Shown here: piece after piece, positions 7,897-14,224 of the stretch | Position numbering within the stretch: position 1 is the first letter of the stretch | How the letters are laid out: each line of letters begins with the position of its first letter | NCBI GenBank assembly: GCA_964481755.1 | Contig: CAYZVH010000074.1 | Location: forward strand, 1-14,224 | DNA from: Phocaeicola_A sp964481755 | GTDB lineage: Bacteria; Bacteroidota; Bacteroidia; Bacteroidales; Bacteroidaceae | DNA: 14,224 nt | Direction of reading: 5' to 3' | Translations under genes and position numbers: made by a program | The notes under the pieces: model-generated | What the model was told of the DNA's origin: nothing | The model's database searches: none | The model's input: only the letters and a program-made list of their open reading frames with translations

Positions 7897-8010
7897 AGAG
7901 AGAACATAGGATGAAGGGCACCTTTGGTAGAAGTTGTGTAAGAGTCGGCTTGAATGGCGCATTACCACAGGCCGAAACCGTGTAAGAGTCAACACAAATG
8001 ATTTGCACCT

Positions 8011-11000
8011 TCACTTGAGGCTGTTGATGTATTCGTTAGGGGTGGTTCCGGTGAACTTCTTGAAGGTGCGGAAGAAGGAGGTCTTCGACTTGAAACCACA
8101 GCGCTCCGACAGCGTGACGATGGTGTACTTCTGATGGTCGCCCCTGCGGACGGCCTGCTTGAACTCCTCCACCCGGTAGCTGTTCACATAGTCGTAGTAG
8201 CCCATCTTCAGGAAATGGGTGAATACGGCGGATAGCGTGTAGGCGGAGCTGCCGATGGCCTGCGCCACCTCGCTCTGCTTCAGGTCCACGTTGAGGTAAG
8301 GCTTGCCTTTCTCCATGTAGGCTTTCAGCGCCACAATCACCTTCTGGGCCTCATCGTCGCTCAGCTTCACGCTGTACTCGGGTGAGGTAACCCCCTCGGT
8401 GTCGGCTGTGGGCTCCGAATCGTCCGACTCGCAGTTTGCTTTAGCGTTCACATCGGCATTTGCATTCCCATCGGATTTTGCATTTCCATCGGATTTAGTC
8501 TTCGTATAAGCATCGGCTTTTATGTCCTCATCAGCGCCTGCTAACGCACCGCTGGTTCCAACCTTAGCAGAGGGCACAACGGATTGTCCGTTTCCGACCT
8601 CAGATGTCGATGCAAAGGGCGCTCCATCCCCCATCGTGAGCGTAGTAGTCTTTCCGATTTCGTTCGTCGCTGTGGGTGCGACTGTCTGTCCGGTTCTACC
8701 CCCAGCCATCGATGTAGTTGTCTGTCCGGTTCCGTCGCTATTTGTCGGTGCTTCGCGCTGTGTGTTCGCTCGGTTCTTCTTCCGCACCATCAGGTAGGCG
8801 AGGATGCCCCCTACCCCAACCAGTCCGGAGAAGAGGAACCATATCCAGCTCCAGTTCTTGCCGATTGTGAACGTGACCGAGCAGACGGAGTCCTCCGTCA
8901 AGGCCTTGCGCACCATGAAGGTGTAACGTCCGGACGAGAGGTTGTAGAAGGAGACTTTGCTCTCGCCCCGCAACCAATGCCACGTGGAGTCTTCGCCTAA
9001 GAGACGGTATTGGTACTTCACCAGCGCGGGGTTCTCGTAGCCCGACGAAGTGAACGTGAAGGTCAGATTGTTCTCGTTGCCTTTCAAGGCGAAGGTGGTG
9101 TCCGGGCGGAGCTGATAGTTGCCGGCAAGTGGCTCGCCGTTGACCGACATCTGGTCAATCTGCACGGGCGAATGGCGGAACGCAGACCTCGTGTCGACTA
9201 CCACCAACCCCTTCATGCAGGGGACCAACAACTCACCGTTGCGGTATTTACAGATGGAGGCTCCCGCACTCGCACCCATGAATACACCCACCAAATCGTC
9301 TACCGGGAAGAGGGAGTAGTGCGTAAGGCTCTCGTCCATCCTCATCAGACCGTCCTCGCTGCCCAACCAATAGTTACCCTCCTCGTCCTGGGCGAAATTG
9401 AATACATTGAAATCGTCAAACGACCGAATGACATTCAAGTCCTTGTCCGCAATGGTCCAACGGTTTTCGTTCAGGAGGAAGAAGTGCAGCGATCCGTCGC
9501 GCCCCTCGTAAATGTAACGGGTGCGTTCCGTCCGCAAGCCTTCCGACGGCAATCCGGTCTGCGTGCAACGACCCGTCTTCACGTCGAACAGGGCCACACC
9601 CTTGTCCGTACCTACCCAGAAGCGTTTGGCGGAGTCGAGGCAGATGCCATAGACGATGTTGCCCGGCATCCCGCTGTTGGCGGAGTTGTATTCCTTCACC
9701 TCACCGGAGGCCCTCACGTAGCAGTAGAGTCCGTCCGAAGCGGCAAGCCAGAGGTTGTGCGCATCGTCCTCGAGGTACATAAACACGTCGTTACTCACTA
9801 GGGCCCGGGTCAGAGGAGTCTCCACGAACTGGTTGGTGGCCGGAGAGAAAGCGGCCAGGCCTCCCTCGCAGGTGCCCACCAGCACGTTGCCGTCGTAGGC
9901 ATAGAAGGAGAATATCAGGTTACTGCGCAACAGCGGCCAGCCCACGTCGCCGGCGCTGAAGTGTTGTACCCGTCCCGTAGCTTCGTCCACGCGGTAGAAT
10001 CCCTCACGCGTGCCTATGTACATGCTCCCTTCATGATAGAAGCAGCTGCGCACGATGAGGTCCTTCGAGGAGAAGTCGCCACAGCGGTAGAGGCGGAAGG
10101 GTTGCTCGGTGCTCTTCAGATAGTTGAGTCCTAGATAGTAGATGGTGCCGCACCACAAGTTTCCGTTGGAGAAGAGGACCGACGAGATGTCGTCGGAGAG
10201 CAGTCCGCGGTTGGCCTGTGTGTTGCATCCGGCAGCGTAAACAGGAGTCCCGTTGCTGAGGGAAAGTATGCTGATGCCCTTCCCGATGGTGCCTACGGCC
10301 AGCAGTCCGTCCTCATGCGAAAGGGAGGAGACGGGCACACAGACACCGTTCCAATAGGGCGAGAAGCGAAACGAGCGCAGGTCGAACACAGCCACACCCT
10401 GTTGTTCAGTACCGATGTAGAGGCGATTGTCCACCCGGGTGAAACAGCGGAAGTTGCCGCAGTCGGGCAACGTATTGTCGTAGAACTTCACAGCACCCGA
10501 GTGAAGGTCGTACACGGCAATGGAGTTAGGTGTCAGCAGCCAAGCCTTGTCGTCCACAATCTCTATGGCCAGGATGCGGTAATTCCCCGACACGGACTTC
10601 TTTTCATTGAGCATAATGGCATCCAAGCTACCATCCTTGTAAGCGAACAGTCCGTTAGCCGTTCCGATGTACATGCTCCCCCGTCCGTCGCTTCGCAAAG
10701 CAAGGACCGGGAAATTTATCTGTTCTTGGAAGATTCGTCGAGCCGTTCTATTATTGTGGTCGAGTTGGAAGAGACCGTGCACATTGCCCACCCAATATTC
10801 GTACTGCACCCGTTCCTCGATGACGTTGACCAAGTAAGGGGCATACGAGGTGAGATTGCCTTCGAAGCGGTACACCGTCTCGCCGGTTTGGTCGAAACGT
10901 TCGACCTTACTGCCCGTACCTAACCAAATGTACCCGTCGGAGTCTTTGTAGAGGCAATTGACGAAAGCGTCAGAAAGCTTCACTTTCTCGCTAGGTGTGG

Positions 11001-11073
11001 TAATGACATAGTCGTTCGCCTTACCCACCAGACAAGCGAAAAGCATCACTACAATCAGTATGTGTCTCCCCAT
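8011..11073 (-). CDS. Membrane one-component regulator: propeller/Y_Y_Y sensor fused to AraC-type HTH, no kinase
   Basis: The 1020-residue product has the sensor half of a hybrid two-component system (HTCS) but not its phosphorelay. Residues 1 to about 20 are a signal peptide or anchor. Residues about 30-630 carry a dozen or more Reg_prop-type repeats (YIWLGTGSKVERFD, YIGTANGLFAYK, FWVGTDKGVALFD, YWLGSEDGLMRMD), consistent with two beta-propellers. A Y_Y_Y domain follows (about 650-735, with YQYRLLGEDSTWHWL), then one transmembrane helix (about 742-763) followed by RKKNR, placing the rest in the cytoplasm. Residues about 765-905 are a low-complexity linker, and 911-1020 are an AraC-type double HTH (LSERCGFKSKTSFFRTFKKFTGTTPNEYI). 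I find no HisKA H-box, no N/G-box ATPase and no receiver domain. The ATG at 11073 is preferred over the GTG at 11088 because it gives a cleaner signal peptide and a longer leader. Its position next to susC suggests that it activates that operon on sensing a periplasmic glycan fragment. Confidence 0.9.
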   Translation of the reverse strand: MGRHILIVVMLFACLVGKANDYVITTPSEKVKLSDAFVNCLYKDSDGYIWLGTGSKVERFDQTGETVYRFEGNLTSYAPYLVNVIEERVQYEYWVGNVHGLFQLDHNNRTARRIFQEQINFPVLALRSDGRGSMYIGTANGLFAYKDGSLDAIMLNEKKSVSGNYRILAIEIVDDKAWLLTPNSIAVYDLHSGAVKFYDNTLPDCGNFRCFTRVDNRLYIGTEQQGVAVFDLRSFRFSPYWNGVCVPVSSLSHEDGLLAVGTIGKGISILSLSNGTPVYAAGCNTQANRGLLSDDISSVLFSNGNLWCGTIYYLGLNYLKSTEQPFRLYRCGDFSSKDLIVRSCFYHEGSMYIGTREGFYRVDEATGRVQHFSAGDVGWPLLRSNLIFSFYAYDGNVLVGTCEGGLAAFSPATNQFVETPLTRALVSNDVFMYLEDDAHNLWLAASDGLYCYVRASGEVKEYNSANSGMPGNIVYGICLDSAKRFWVGTDKGVALFDVKTGRCTQTGLPSEGLRTERTRYIYEGRDGSLHFFLLNENRWTIADKDLNVIRSFDDFNVFNFAQDEEGNYWLGSEDGLMRMDESLTHYSLFPVDDLVGVFMGASAGASICKYRNGELLVPCMKGLVVVDTRSAFRHSPVQIDQMSVNGEPLAGNYQLRPDTTFALKGNENNLTFTFTSSGYENPALVKYQYRLLGEDSTWHWLRGESKVSFYNLSSGRYTFMVRKALTEDSVCSVTFTIGKNWSWIWFLFSGLVGVGGILAYLMVRKKNRANTQREAPTNSDGTGQTTTSMAGGRTGQTVAPTATNEIGKTTTLTMGDGAPFASTSEVGNGQSVVPSAKVGTSGALAGADEDIKADAYTKTKSDGNAKSDGNANADVNAKANCESDDSEPTADTEGVTSPEYSVKLSDDEAQKVIVALKAYMEKGKPYLNVDLKQSEVAQAIGSSAYTLSAVFTHFLKMGYYDYVNSYRVEEFKQAVRRGDHQKYTIVTLSERCGFKSKTSFFRTFKKFTGTTPNEYINSLK
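8485..8745 (-). repeat. Tandem repeats inside the regulator linker
   Basis: The cytoplasmic linker has at least three successive 12-residue units (GTGQTTTSMAGG, RTGQTVAPTATN, EIGKTTTLTMGD), with related weaker units after them. In DNA, TGTCTGTCCGGTTC occurs at 8683 and 8719, 36 bp apart, with a decayed copy at 8647. Further towards the C-terminus lies a 6-residue repeat (KSDGNA twice, then NADVNA). The linker is Thr/Ser/Asn/Gly rich and almost certainly disordered. Confidence 0.7.
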
Positions 11074-11102
11074 AGATATTCGTTTCACTATTTAAGCAAG
11101 CA

Positions 11103-11110
11103 CAAAAATA
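11103..11110 (-). promoter_or_regulatory. Probable -7 box of the regulator gene
   Basis: TATTTTTG on the minus strand fits TAnnTTTG. Transcription would begin near 11097, about 24 nt before the ATG at 11073. No TTG lies at the expected -33 distance, so the promoter may be weak or activator-dependent. The palindrome ACAAAATTTGT (11143-11153), just upstream, contains the GACAAAA word seen upstream of susC, which could mean autoregulation. Confidence 0.4.
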
Positions 11111-11254
11111 ACGATAATTTTAGATATCATAAGAGTTGCGGGACAAAATTTGTTATCCGAGGGGATAGTTTCATCGTCCTCATGTGCCCAAGGCTGAGGC
11201 AATGGAGCGACGGCTTTGAATAAGGAAGAGGTTAGAGCTCAGGCAATTAAGCAT

Positions 11255-11285
11255 AAAAAAAGGAGTCTTCGGGGAGCGAAGAGTC
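11255..11285 (-). terminator. Rho-independent terminator, minus strand
   Basis: GAGTCTTCG (11263-11271) pairs with CGAAGAGTC (11277-11285) around a 5-nt loop, with one mismatch in nine positions. On the minus strand the stem is followed by C and seven T (11261-11255). It lies upstream of the regulator promoter and would shield the regulator from read-through from the lipoprotein side, as a second terminator after the one at 11659-11705. Confidence 0.6.
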
Positions 11286-11293
11286 GGTGATGG

Positions 11294-11333
11294 TTTCAGT
11301 ATCTCAGTATCTCAGATAATTTTAGAGAGGGAC
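11294..11333 (+). repeat. Dispersed CTCAGTAT element, copy 5
   Basis: A TTTCAGTAT start, CTCAGTAT, CTCAGATA, a T-run and AGAGAGGGAC follow the same order as in the copies at 308 and 7859. It directly adjoins the terminator at 11255-11285. Confidence 0.7.
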
Positions 11334-11500
11334 TATGATACTCGTTAACGCTCCATTCATCCGGAACGATTCACCATCGGCCCGTTCATCCAACACGCTT
11401 CACCGTTATTCCTTTGGAACCGCTTTCTTTACCTTCCTCGAACCCAGCCCGCTTACGTTCCTCCGACCCGTTCAAGGTTGTGGGAAGCTTGGGAAGGTCG

Positions 11501-11650
11501 GAAACATATAGGTGGAGGGTGGAATGTTAGTGATGGCTAAAACTGAGGAAAGTCCGGAGAAGACTAGAAACGTAAAGGTAGAGCTGCGGAAGGTCAGTGA
11601 TAACTAAAACTGCGGAAAGTTCGGAGAAGGGTGGAAATTTGTAGAGGGAA
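11501..11650. repeat. Imperfect ~67-bp tandem repeat, about 2.2 copies
   Basis: GTGATGGCTAAAACTGAGG at 11530 recurs as GTGATAACTAAAACTGCGG at 11597, 67 bp apart, and the following GAAAGTCCGGAGAAG is also repeated with one change. GAAAC/GAAAT anchors at 11501, 11567 and 11634 keep the same spacing. The unit is purine-rich on the plus strand and the copies have diverged, so the duplication is old. It is non-coding. Confidence 0.7.
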
Positions 11651-11658
11651 TAAACGAA

Positions 11659-11705
11659 AGAAGACAAAGCCCCGGAAGATGATTTCTTTCAGAGCTTTGT
11701 CTCCT
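11659..11705 (-). terminator. Strong terminator hairpin of the lipoprotein gene
   Basis: Two 21-base arms (11659-11679 and 11685-11705) fold around a 5-base loop. As minus-strand RNA all positions pair except one C-A, with three G-U pairs; as plus-strand RNA the G-U pairs become C-A or A-C mismatches, so selection acts on the minus-strand transcript. A moderately U-rich tail (TTCGTTTATT) follows. It lies about 130 nt after the lipoprotein stop codon. Confidence 0.7.
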
Positions 11706-11833
11706 AATCTTTTATGTATGCTGGAACAGACGGGGCAAAGAGGTTCTCTCTGCGCCCCACCCTAGCAATTCCATTCGCTCAGCCCACGTAGGAACCATCC
11801 GGTTCACGCAAGCCCGACTGCGGTCGGCCCGAG

Positions 11834-12682
11834 TTATTTCGTCTCGATGACGAGGAAGCGTGAAACGCTCCAGAACTCGTTGGCGTTGGTGATGGTGAGC
11901 ACATACTGGCCCTTGGCATCCTTCTCCAGCTTATAAGAGCCGTCGGGATGAGTGGTCAGCAACTCAGCCTTCTTGGAGTAAAGCTTCAGTTCCTTAAACT
12001 CACGGATGTCTACCTGTGAGAAGTAGTCCTTGTTGAAGTCACCGTTCTTCAGCACATCGCCCTTCTGCAGAATTTTCTGCTCCTTGAGCTCCTTGCGTGT
12101 GCCGAATACATACCATGCGGAGTTCAGCGCCTTGTCCTGAGCAGCCACTGTCTTCGACTTAGCATCGTTCTCTGCGGAGAGGTTCTCCACGTCGGTAGTC
12201 AGTCCAGCAACGGCATCGTCCAACTCGCTGATGCGAATGTTCTTGGCAGCCAACTCTTCCTGCAGCGACTTAATCTGTAAGGTCTTCTCCTCCAACTGAG
12301 CCTGCAGGTTTGCTATGGCCTTCTTCAGCTGTGCAGAGTTGTAGGTACTGTTCTTCAACTGTTTCTGCAGTTTGGCAATCTGCTCACGGTTGTCGGCCAT
12401 CGTCTTGGTGATGAATTCCAAGTCGTCCTTAATCTTCTCCGTCGGAGAGACTCCCTCGGCCGACTGGGCCTGCAGGTCCACACGATTCTCAGCCTCGTTG
12501 ATTTGCTGGAATCCTTCCTGAATCTCGTTGAATGTTCCCATAATCTGGTCGAGTTCGGCATTGCGCTCCGACAGAGCCGTCAACAATGAGTCGTTCTCAG
12601 CCTTCAATGCAGACTTGCCGCCGCCCTCGCAAGATGCAAGCAAAGCAGCCACACATAGTGTCAATAAAGCCAACTTTTTCAT
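11834..12682 (-). CDS. Coiled-coil surface lipoprotein, resembling Cbp1-family adhesins
   Basis: The 282-residue product starts with a type II signal peptide and lipobox LASC (lipid Cys at 18). Residues about 24-185 are a long helical coiled coil, rich in Ala, Leu, Lys, Glu and Gln with heptad spacing. Residues about 185-282 form a separate, probably globular C-terminal domain with aromatic and beta-rich segments (SAWYVFGTRKEL, EFWSVSRFLVIETK). The layout and end recall the Bacteroides Cbp1 family, described as collagen-binding glycoproteins; I recall this from family knowledge and cannot confirm it by alignment. D31-S32-L33 fits the Bacteroidota protein O-glycosylation motif D-(S/T)-(A/I/L/M/T/V). 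The start is the ATG at 12682; the TTG two codons upstream adds nothing. It is monocistronic, with a terminator at 11659-11705. Confidence 0.75.
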   Translation of the reverse strand: MKKLALLTLCVAALLASCEGGGKSALKAENDSLLTALSERNAELDQIMGTFNEIQEGFQQINEAENRVDLQAQSAEGVSPTEKIKDDLEFITKTMADNREQIAKLQKQLKNSTYNSAQLKKAIANLQAQLEEKTLQIKSLQEELAAKNIRISELDDAVAGLTTDVENLSAENDAKSKTVAAQDKALNSAWYVFGTRKELKEQKILQKGDVLKNGDFNKDYFSQVDIREFKELKLYSKKAELLTTHPDGSYKLEKDAKGQYVLTITNANEFWSVSRFLVIETK

Positions 12683-13128
12683 ATTCAATACTTTTAAGTG
12701 AAAATGTTTTTGTTACTTGTTCTCAATTATTGTTTGTTGTTTATTGTCTCTTTTTCCCTTGACTCCGAGATTCCCGTCCTGCTGTTCCCAAGGTTCCGGC
12801 CTCCTGTTATTCAGGTCTATCGTTCCTCGTTTCCCAACAACCAAGTCTCTCGTTCTCAAGTTCCTTGTTATTATCTTTAGTTATTTCATCCACTCGATTC
12901 CGGGTTTCCGTCCGATAGATTCCGAGGGTTCATCGCCTCGTTTCCTAACATTCCAGTCTCCCGTAATCAACTTTTTTGTTACTATTTTAGTTATTTCATC
13001 CACTCGATTCCGGGTTTCCGTCCGATAGATCCCGAGGGTTCATCGCCTCGTTTCCTTAACGTCCCAGTCTCTCGTTTTCAAGTTTCTTATTATTATCTTT
13101 AGCTATTTAAACCACTCGATCCCGAGAA
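12683..13128. other. Non-coding region between the lipoprotein gene and rsmI
   Basis: About 140 bases of T/C-rich sequence are followed by a roughly 110-bp tandem repeat array (12825-13128). Short plus-strand open frames here (12698-12880, 12717-13028) follow the pyrimidine-rich composition and cross repeat boundaries, so they are not credible genes. I see no clear rsmI terminator and no good TAnnTTTG box for the lipoprotein gene. Confidence 0.6.
12825..13128. repeat. Tandem repeat array, ~110-bp unit, about 2.8 copies
   Basis: CCTCGTTTCC anchors occur at 12825, 12936 and 13046 (111 and 110 bp apart), and a TTTAG(T/C)TATTT anchor occurs at 12876, 12986 and 13098 (110 and 112 bp apart). The stretch TTATTTCATCCACTCGATTC and the following CCGGGTTTCCGTCCGATAGA are identical in the first two copies. 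The third copy has lost the middle, joining CCACTCGAT directly to CCCGAG, and ends 3 bp before the rsmI stop codon. Copies 1 and 2 agree closely in one half and less in the other. Confidence 0.85.
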
Positions 13129-13917
13129 CTACTCTTCATCGGCTTCAAGTTGGAATTTCTTTTTCTTCTTGCTCCTCACTACATTCTCGTCGGAGTCCGC
13201 GTCCGCTGCGTCCTCTTCGCGGGAAGCCGAGGCGGAGTCTTCCTTCTCGTCGCTACCGGCCAGCACGATGACGATCTCGCCACGCGGCTCCACTTCGGTG
13301 AAGTGAGACACAACTTCGGTCAGCGTTCCCCGCACACTCTCCTCGTGTACCTTGGAGATTTCGCGGCAGACAGAGACCTGACGGTCCGCACCGAAATATT
13401 CGATGAACTGCGTCAAAGTTTTTACCAAACGATAGGGAGATTCATAGAAGACCATCGTGCGCGACTCATTCTGCAACTGGGTCAGCCGGGTAGCGCGGCC
13501 CTTCTTCTGTGGCAGGAAGCCCTCGAAACAGAAGCGTTCGTTGGGCAGACCGGAAGAGACCAATGCCGGCACAAAAGCCGTGGCGCCGGGCAGGCACTGC
13601 ACCTCTATGCCATTGCGCACACACTCACGCACCACCAAGAAACCCGGATCGGAGATGGCTGGCGTTCCGGCGTCGGATATCAGCGCCACCGTGTCGCCGC
13701 CTTTAATGCGGTTCACCACGCTCTCCACCGTTTGGTGTTCGTTGAACTTATGGTGCGACTGCATAGCGTTCTTTATGTCGAAATGTTTCAGCAAGATACC
13801 GGAGGTGCGCGTATCTTCTGCCAGTATCAGATCCGCTTCCTTCAGCACCCGGATAGCACGGAGAGTCATGTCCTCCAGATTGCCCACCGGTGTAGGTACT
13901 ACGTATAACATTCCCAT
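13129..13917 (-). CDS. rsmI: 16S rRNA (cytidine1402-2'-O)-methyltransferase RsmI
   Basis: This enzyme methylates the ribose of C1402 in the ribosomal decoding centre using S-adenosylmethionine. The tetrapyrrole-methylase fold is clear: YVVPTPVGNLEDMTLRA (5-21), AEDTRTSGILLKHF (33-46), the conserved ALISDAGTPAISDPG (78-92), CLPGATAFVPALVSSGLP (108-125) and FYESPYRLVKTL (157-168). The core ends at GEIVIVLAG (213-221). Residues 222-262 form an added acidic tail, followed by KKKKK and an acidic end, which is not typical of RsmI. I choose the ATG at 13917, about 7 nt after a modest GAAAGG ribosome-binding site; the ATG at 13911 is also possible. The TTG at 13923 is unlikely. The gene is monocistronic as far as seen. 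Confidence 0.95.
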   Translation of the reverse strand: MGMLYVVPTPVGNLEDMTLRAIRVLKEADLILAEDTRTSGILLKHFDIKNAMQSHHKFNEHQTVESVVNRIKGGDTVALISDAGTPAISDPGFLVVRECVRNGIEVQCLPGATAFVPALVSSGLPNERFCFEGFLPQKKGRATRLTQLQNESRTMVFYESPYRLVKTLTQFIEYFGADRQVSVCREISKVHEESVRGTLTEVVSHFTEVEPRGEIVIVLAGSDEKEDSASASREEDAADADSDENVVRSKKKKKFQLEADEE

Positions 13918-13946
13918 AATCAACCTTTCTGTTACAGATTGGGAAG

Positions 13947-13954
13947 CAAATGTA
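13947..13954 (-). promoter_or_regulatory. Probable -7 box of rsmI
   Basis: TACATTTG on the minus strand fits TAnnTTTG and lies 30 bp upstream of the chosen start codon. The nearest TTG (13978-13980) is 23 nt upstream, a little farther than the usual 19-21, so the -33 element is uncertain. Confidence 0.5.
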
Positions 13955-14094
13955 ACCGAAAAAAGTTTTTACCTACTCAATCCCGCTCATTATTTAACAG
14001 CTCTTATACTTTATTTAAAGCAAAGGGAAAGCGGACGAAGGAGTAAGGATTGACAATCCTGGGCCCATAAACAAAATAAATTATCCGCAAATTG

Positions 14095-14125
14095 TTTGGC
14101 GATTCAGAAATTGTCCGTATCTTTG
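14095..14125 (+). promoter_or_regulatory. Promoter of tRNA-Lys, Bacteroidota type
   Basis: TTTG (14095-14098) and TATCTTTG (14118-14125) are 19 nt apart, a full match to the Bacteroidota sigma factor consensus. Transcription would begin about 20 nt before the tRNA. Confidence 0.8.
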
Positions 14126-14150
14126 CACCCGCTTAAAGCAGAAAAGGTTT

Positions 14151-14223
14151 GATTCGCTAGCTCAGCTGGTAGAGCACAACACTTTTAATGTTGGGGTCTT
14201 GGGTTCGAGCCCCAAGCGGATCA
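14151..14223 (+). tRNA. tRNA-Lys (anticodon TTT)
   Basis: All four arms fold: acceptor GATTCGC/GCGGATC (one T-G pair), D stem GCTC/GAGC, anticodon stem CAACA/TGTTG with loop CTTTTAA giving anticodon TTT at 14184-14186, and T stem TTGGG/CCCAA with loop TTCGAGC. The discriminator is A at 14223. The window ends one base later, so whether CCA is encoded, or more tRNAs follow, cannot be seen. Confidence 0.97.
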
Positions 14224-14224
14224 C

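Larger units (their letters stand above)
7558..8010. other. Non-coding region upstream of susC
   Basis: The gap holds the susC promoter (7606-7636), a direct-repeat/inverted-repeat cluster (7713-7807), a CTCAGTAT element (7859-7896) and a pair of GTGTAAGAGTC direct repeats (7936-7946 and 7980-7990, 44 bp apart). The last two lie just after the stop of the regulator gene. I see no clear terminator between the regulator and susC. Confidence 0.6.
11074..11833. other. Long non-coding region between the regulator and lipoprotein genes
   Basis: No credible gene lies in these 760 bases. They hold a regulator promoter candidate (11103-11110), a small palindrome ACAAAATTTGT (11143-11153), a terminator (11255-11285), a CTCAGTAT element (11294-11333), a 29-bp imperfect duplication (TTCATCC at 11356 and 11385), a roughly 67-bp tandem repeat (11501-11650) and a strong hairpin (11659-11705). 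A short hairpin, CCGAC/GTCGG, sits immediately after the lipoprotein stop codon. Confidence 0.65.

Noticed and set aside
8011..11073. Complete hybrid two-component regulator
   Set aside because: No histidine kinase or receiver motifs can be found between the transmembrane helix and the AraC domain, and the space is filled by low-complexity repeats.
12698..13028. Short hydrophobic plus-strand frames over the 110-bp array
   Set aside because: They simply translate the pyrimidine-rich repeat, and the frame is not kept between copies.
14046..14060. AGGATTGACAATCCT hairpin as a terminator
   Set aside because: It lies between two divergent promoters, has no U-tract on either strand and has no gene to terminate.

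Overview
The window looks like a piece of a Bacteroidales chromosome (phylum Bacteroidota); I cannot fix the genus. The evidence is an adjacent SusC/SusD pair, a SpII lipoprotein with an LASC lipobox, promoters of the Bacteroidota type (TAnnTTTG at -7, TTG or TTTG about 20 nt upstream), and almost no strong Shine-Dalgarno sites. The genes are visibly GC-rich, while the intergenic gaps are AT-richer and crowded with imperfect short repeats. All six protein genes are on the minus strand. The only plus-strand gene is a tRNA at the right edge.

Layout, left to right. Bases 1-491 are non-coding and hold hairpins and a roughly 61-bp imperfect tandem repeat. Bases 492-7557 form a compact polysaccharide-utilisation-type operon, transcribed right to left: susC-like TonB-dependent transporter (4231-7557), susD-like surface lipoprotein (2179-4206), and a secreted right-handed beta-helix glycosidase of the GH28/GH49 type (492-1922). 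A 256-bp gap with two strong hairpins separates susD from the glycosidase. Bases 7558-8010 hold the susC promoter and a cluster of direct and inverted repeats that could be an operator. Bases 8011-11073 encode a large membrane sensor-regulator: a periplasmic propeller and Y_Y_Y sensor, one inner transmembrane helix, a long repetitive cytoplasmic linker and an AraC-type DNA-binding domain. It has no histidine kinase or receiver domain. Bases 11074-11833 are non-coding, with two minus-strand terminators and another imperfect repeat. Bases 11834-12682 encode a coiled-coil lipoprotein resembling Cbp1-family adhesins. Bases 12683-13128 carry a roughly 110-bp tandem repeat. Bases 13129-13917 encode RsmI with an unusual charged C-terminal tail. 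Bases 14151-14223 are tRNA-Lys(TTT) with a good upstream promoter.

How the genes probably work together (inference): the regulator senses a glycan fragment in the periplasm and acts directly at the susC promoter. SusD and SusC capture the glycan at the outer membrane and import it, and the beta-helix enzyme cleaves it. The substrate cannot be read from the sequence. The lipoprotein, rsmI and the tRNA are unrelated neighbours.

The points most worth a second look are the kinase-less, receiver-less membrane AraC regulator with its tandem-repeat linker, the dispersed CTCAGTAT element found five times, always intergenic and in one orientation, and the direct-repeat cluster upstream of susC.
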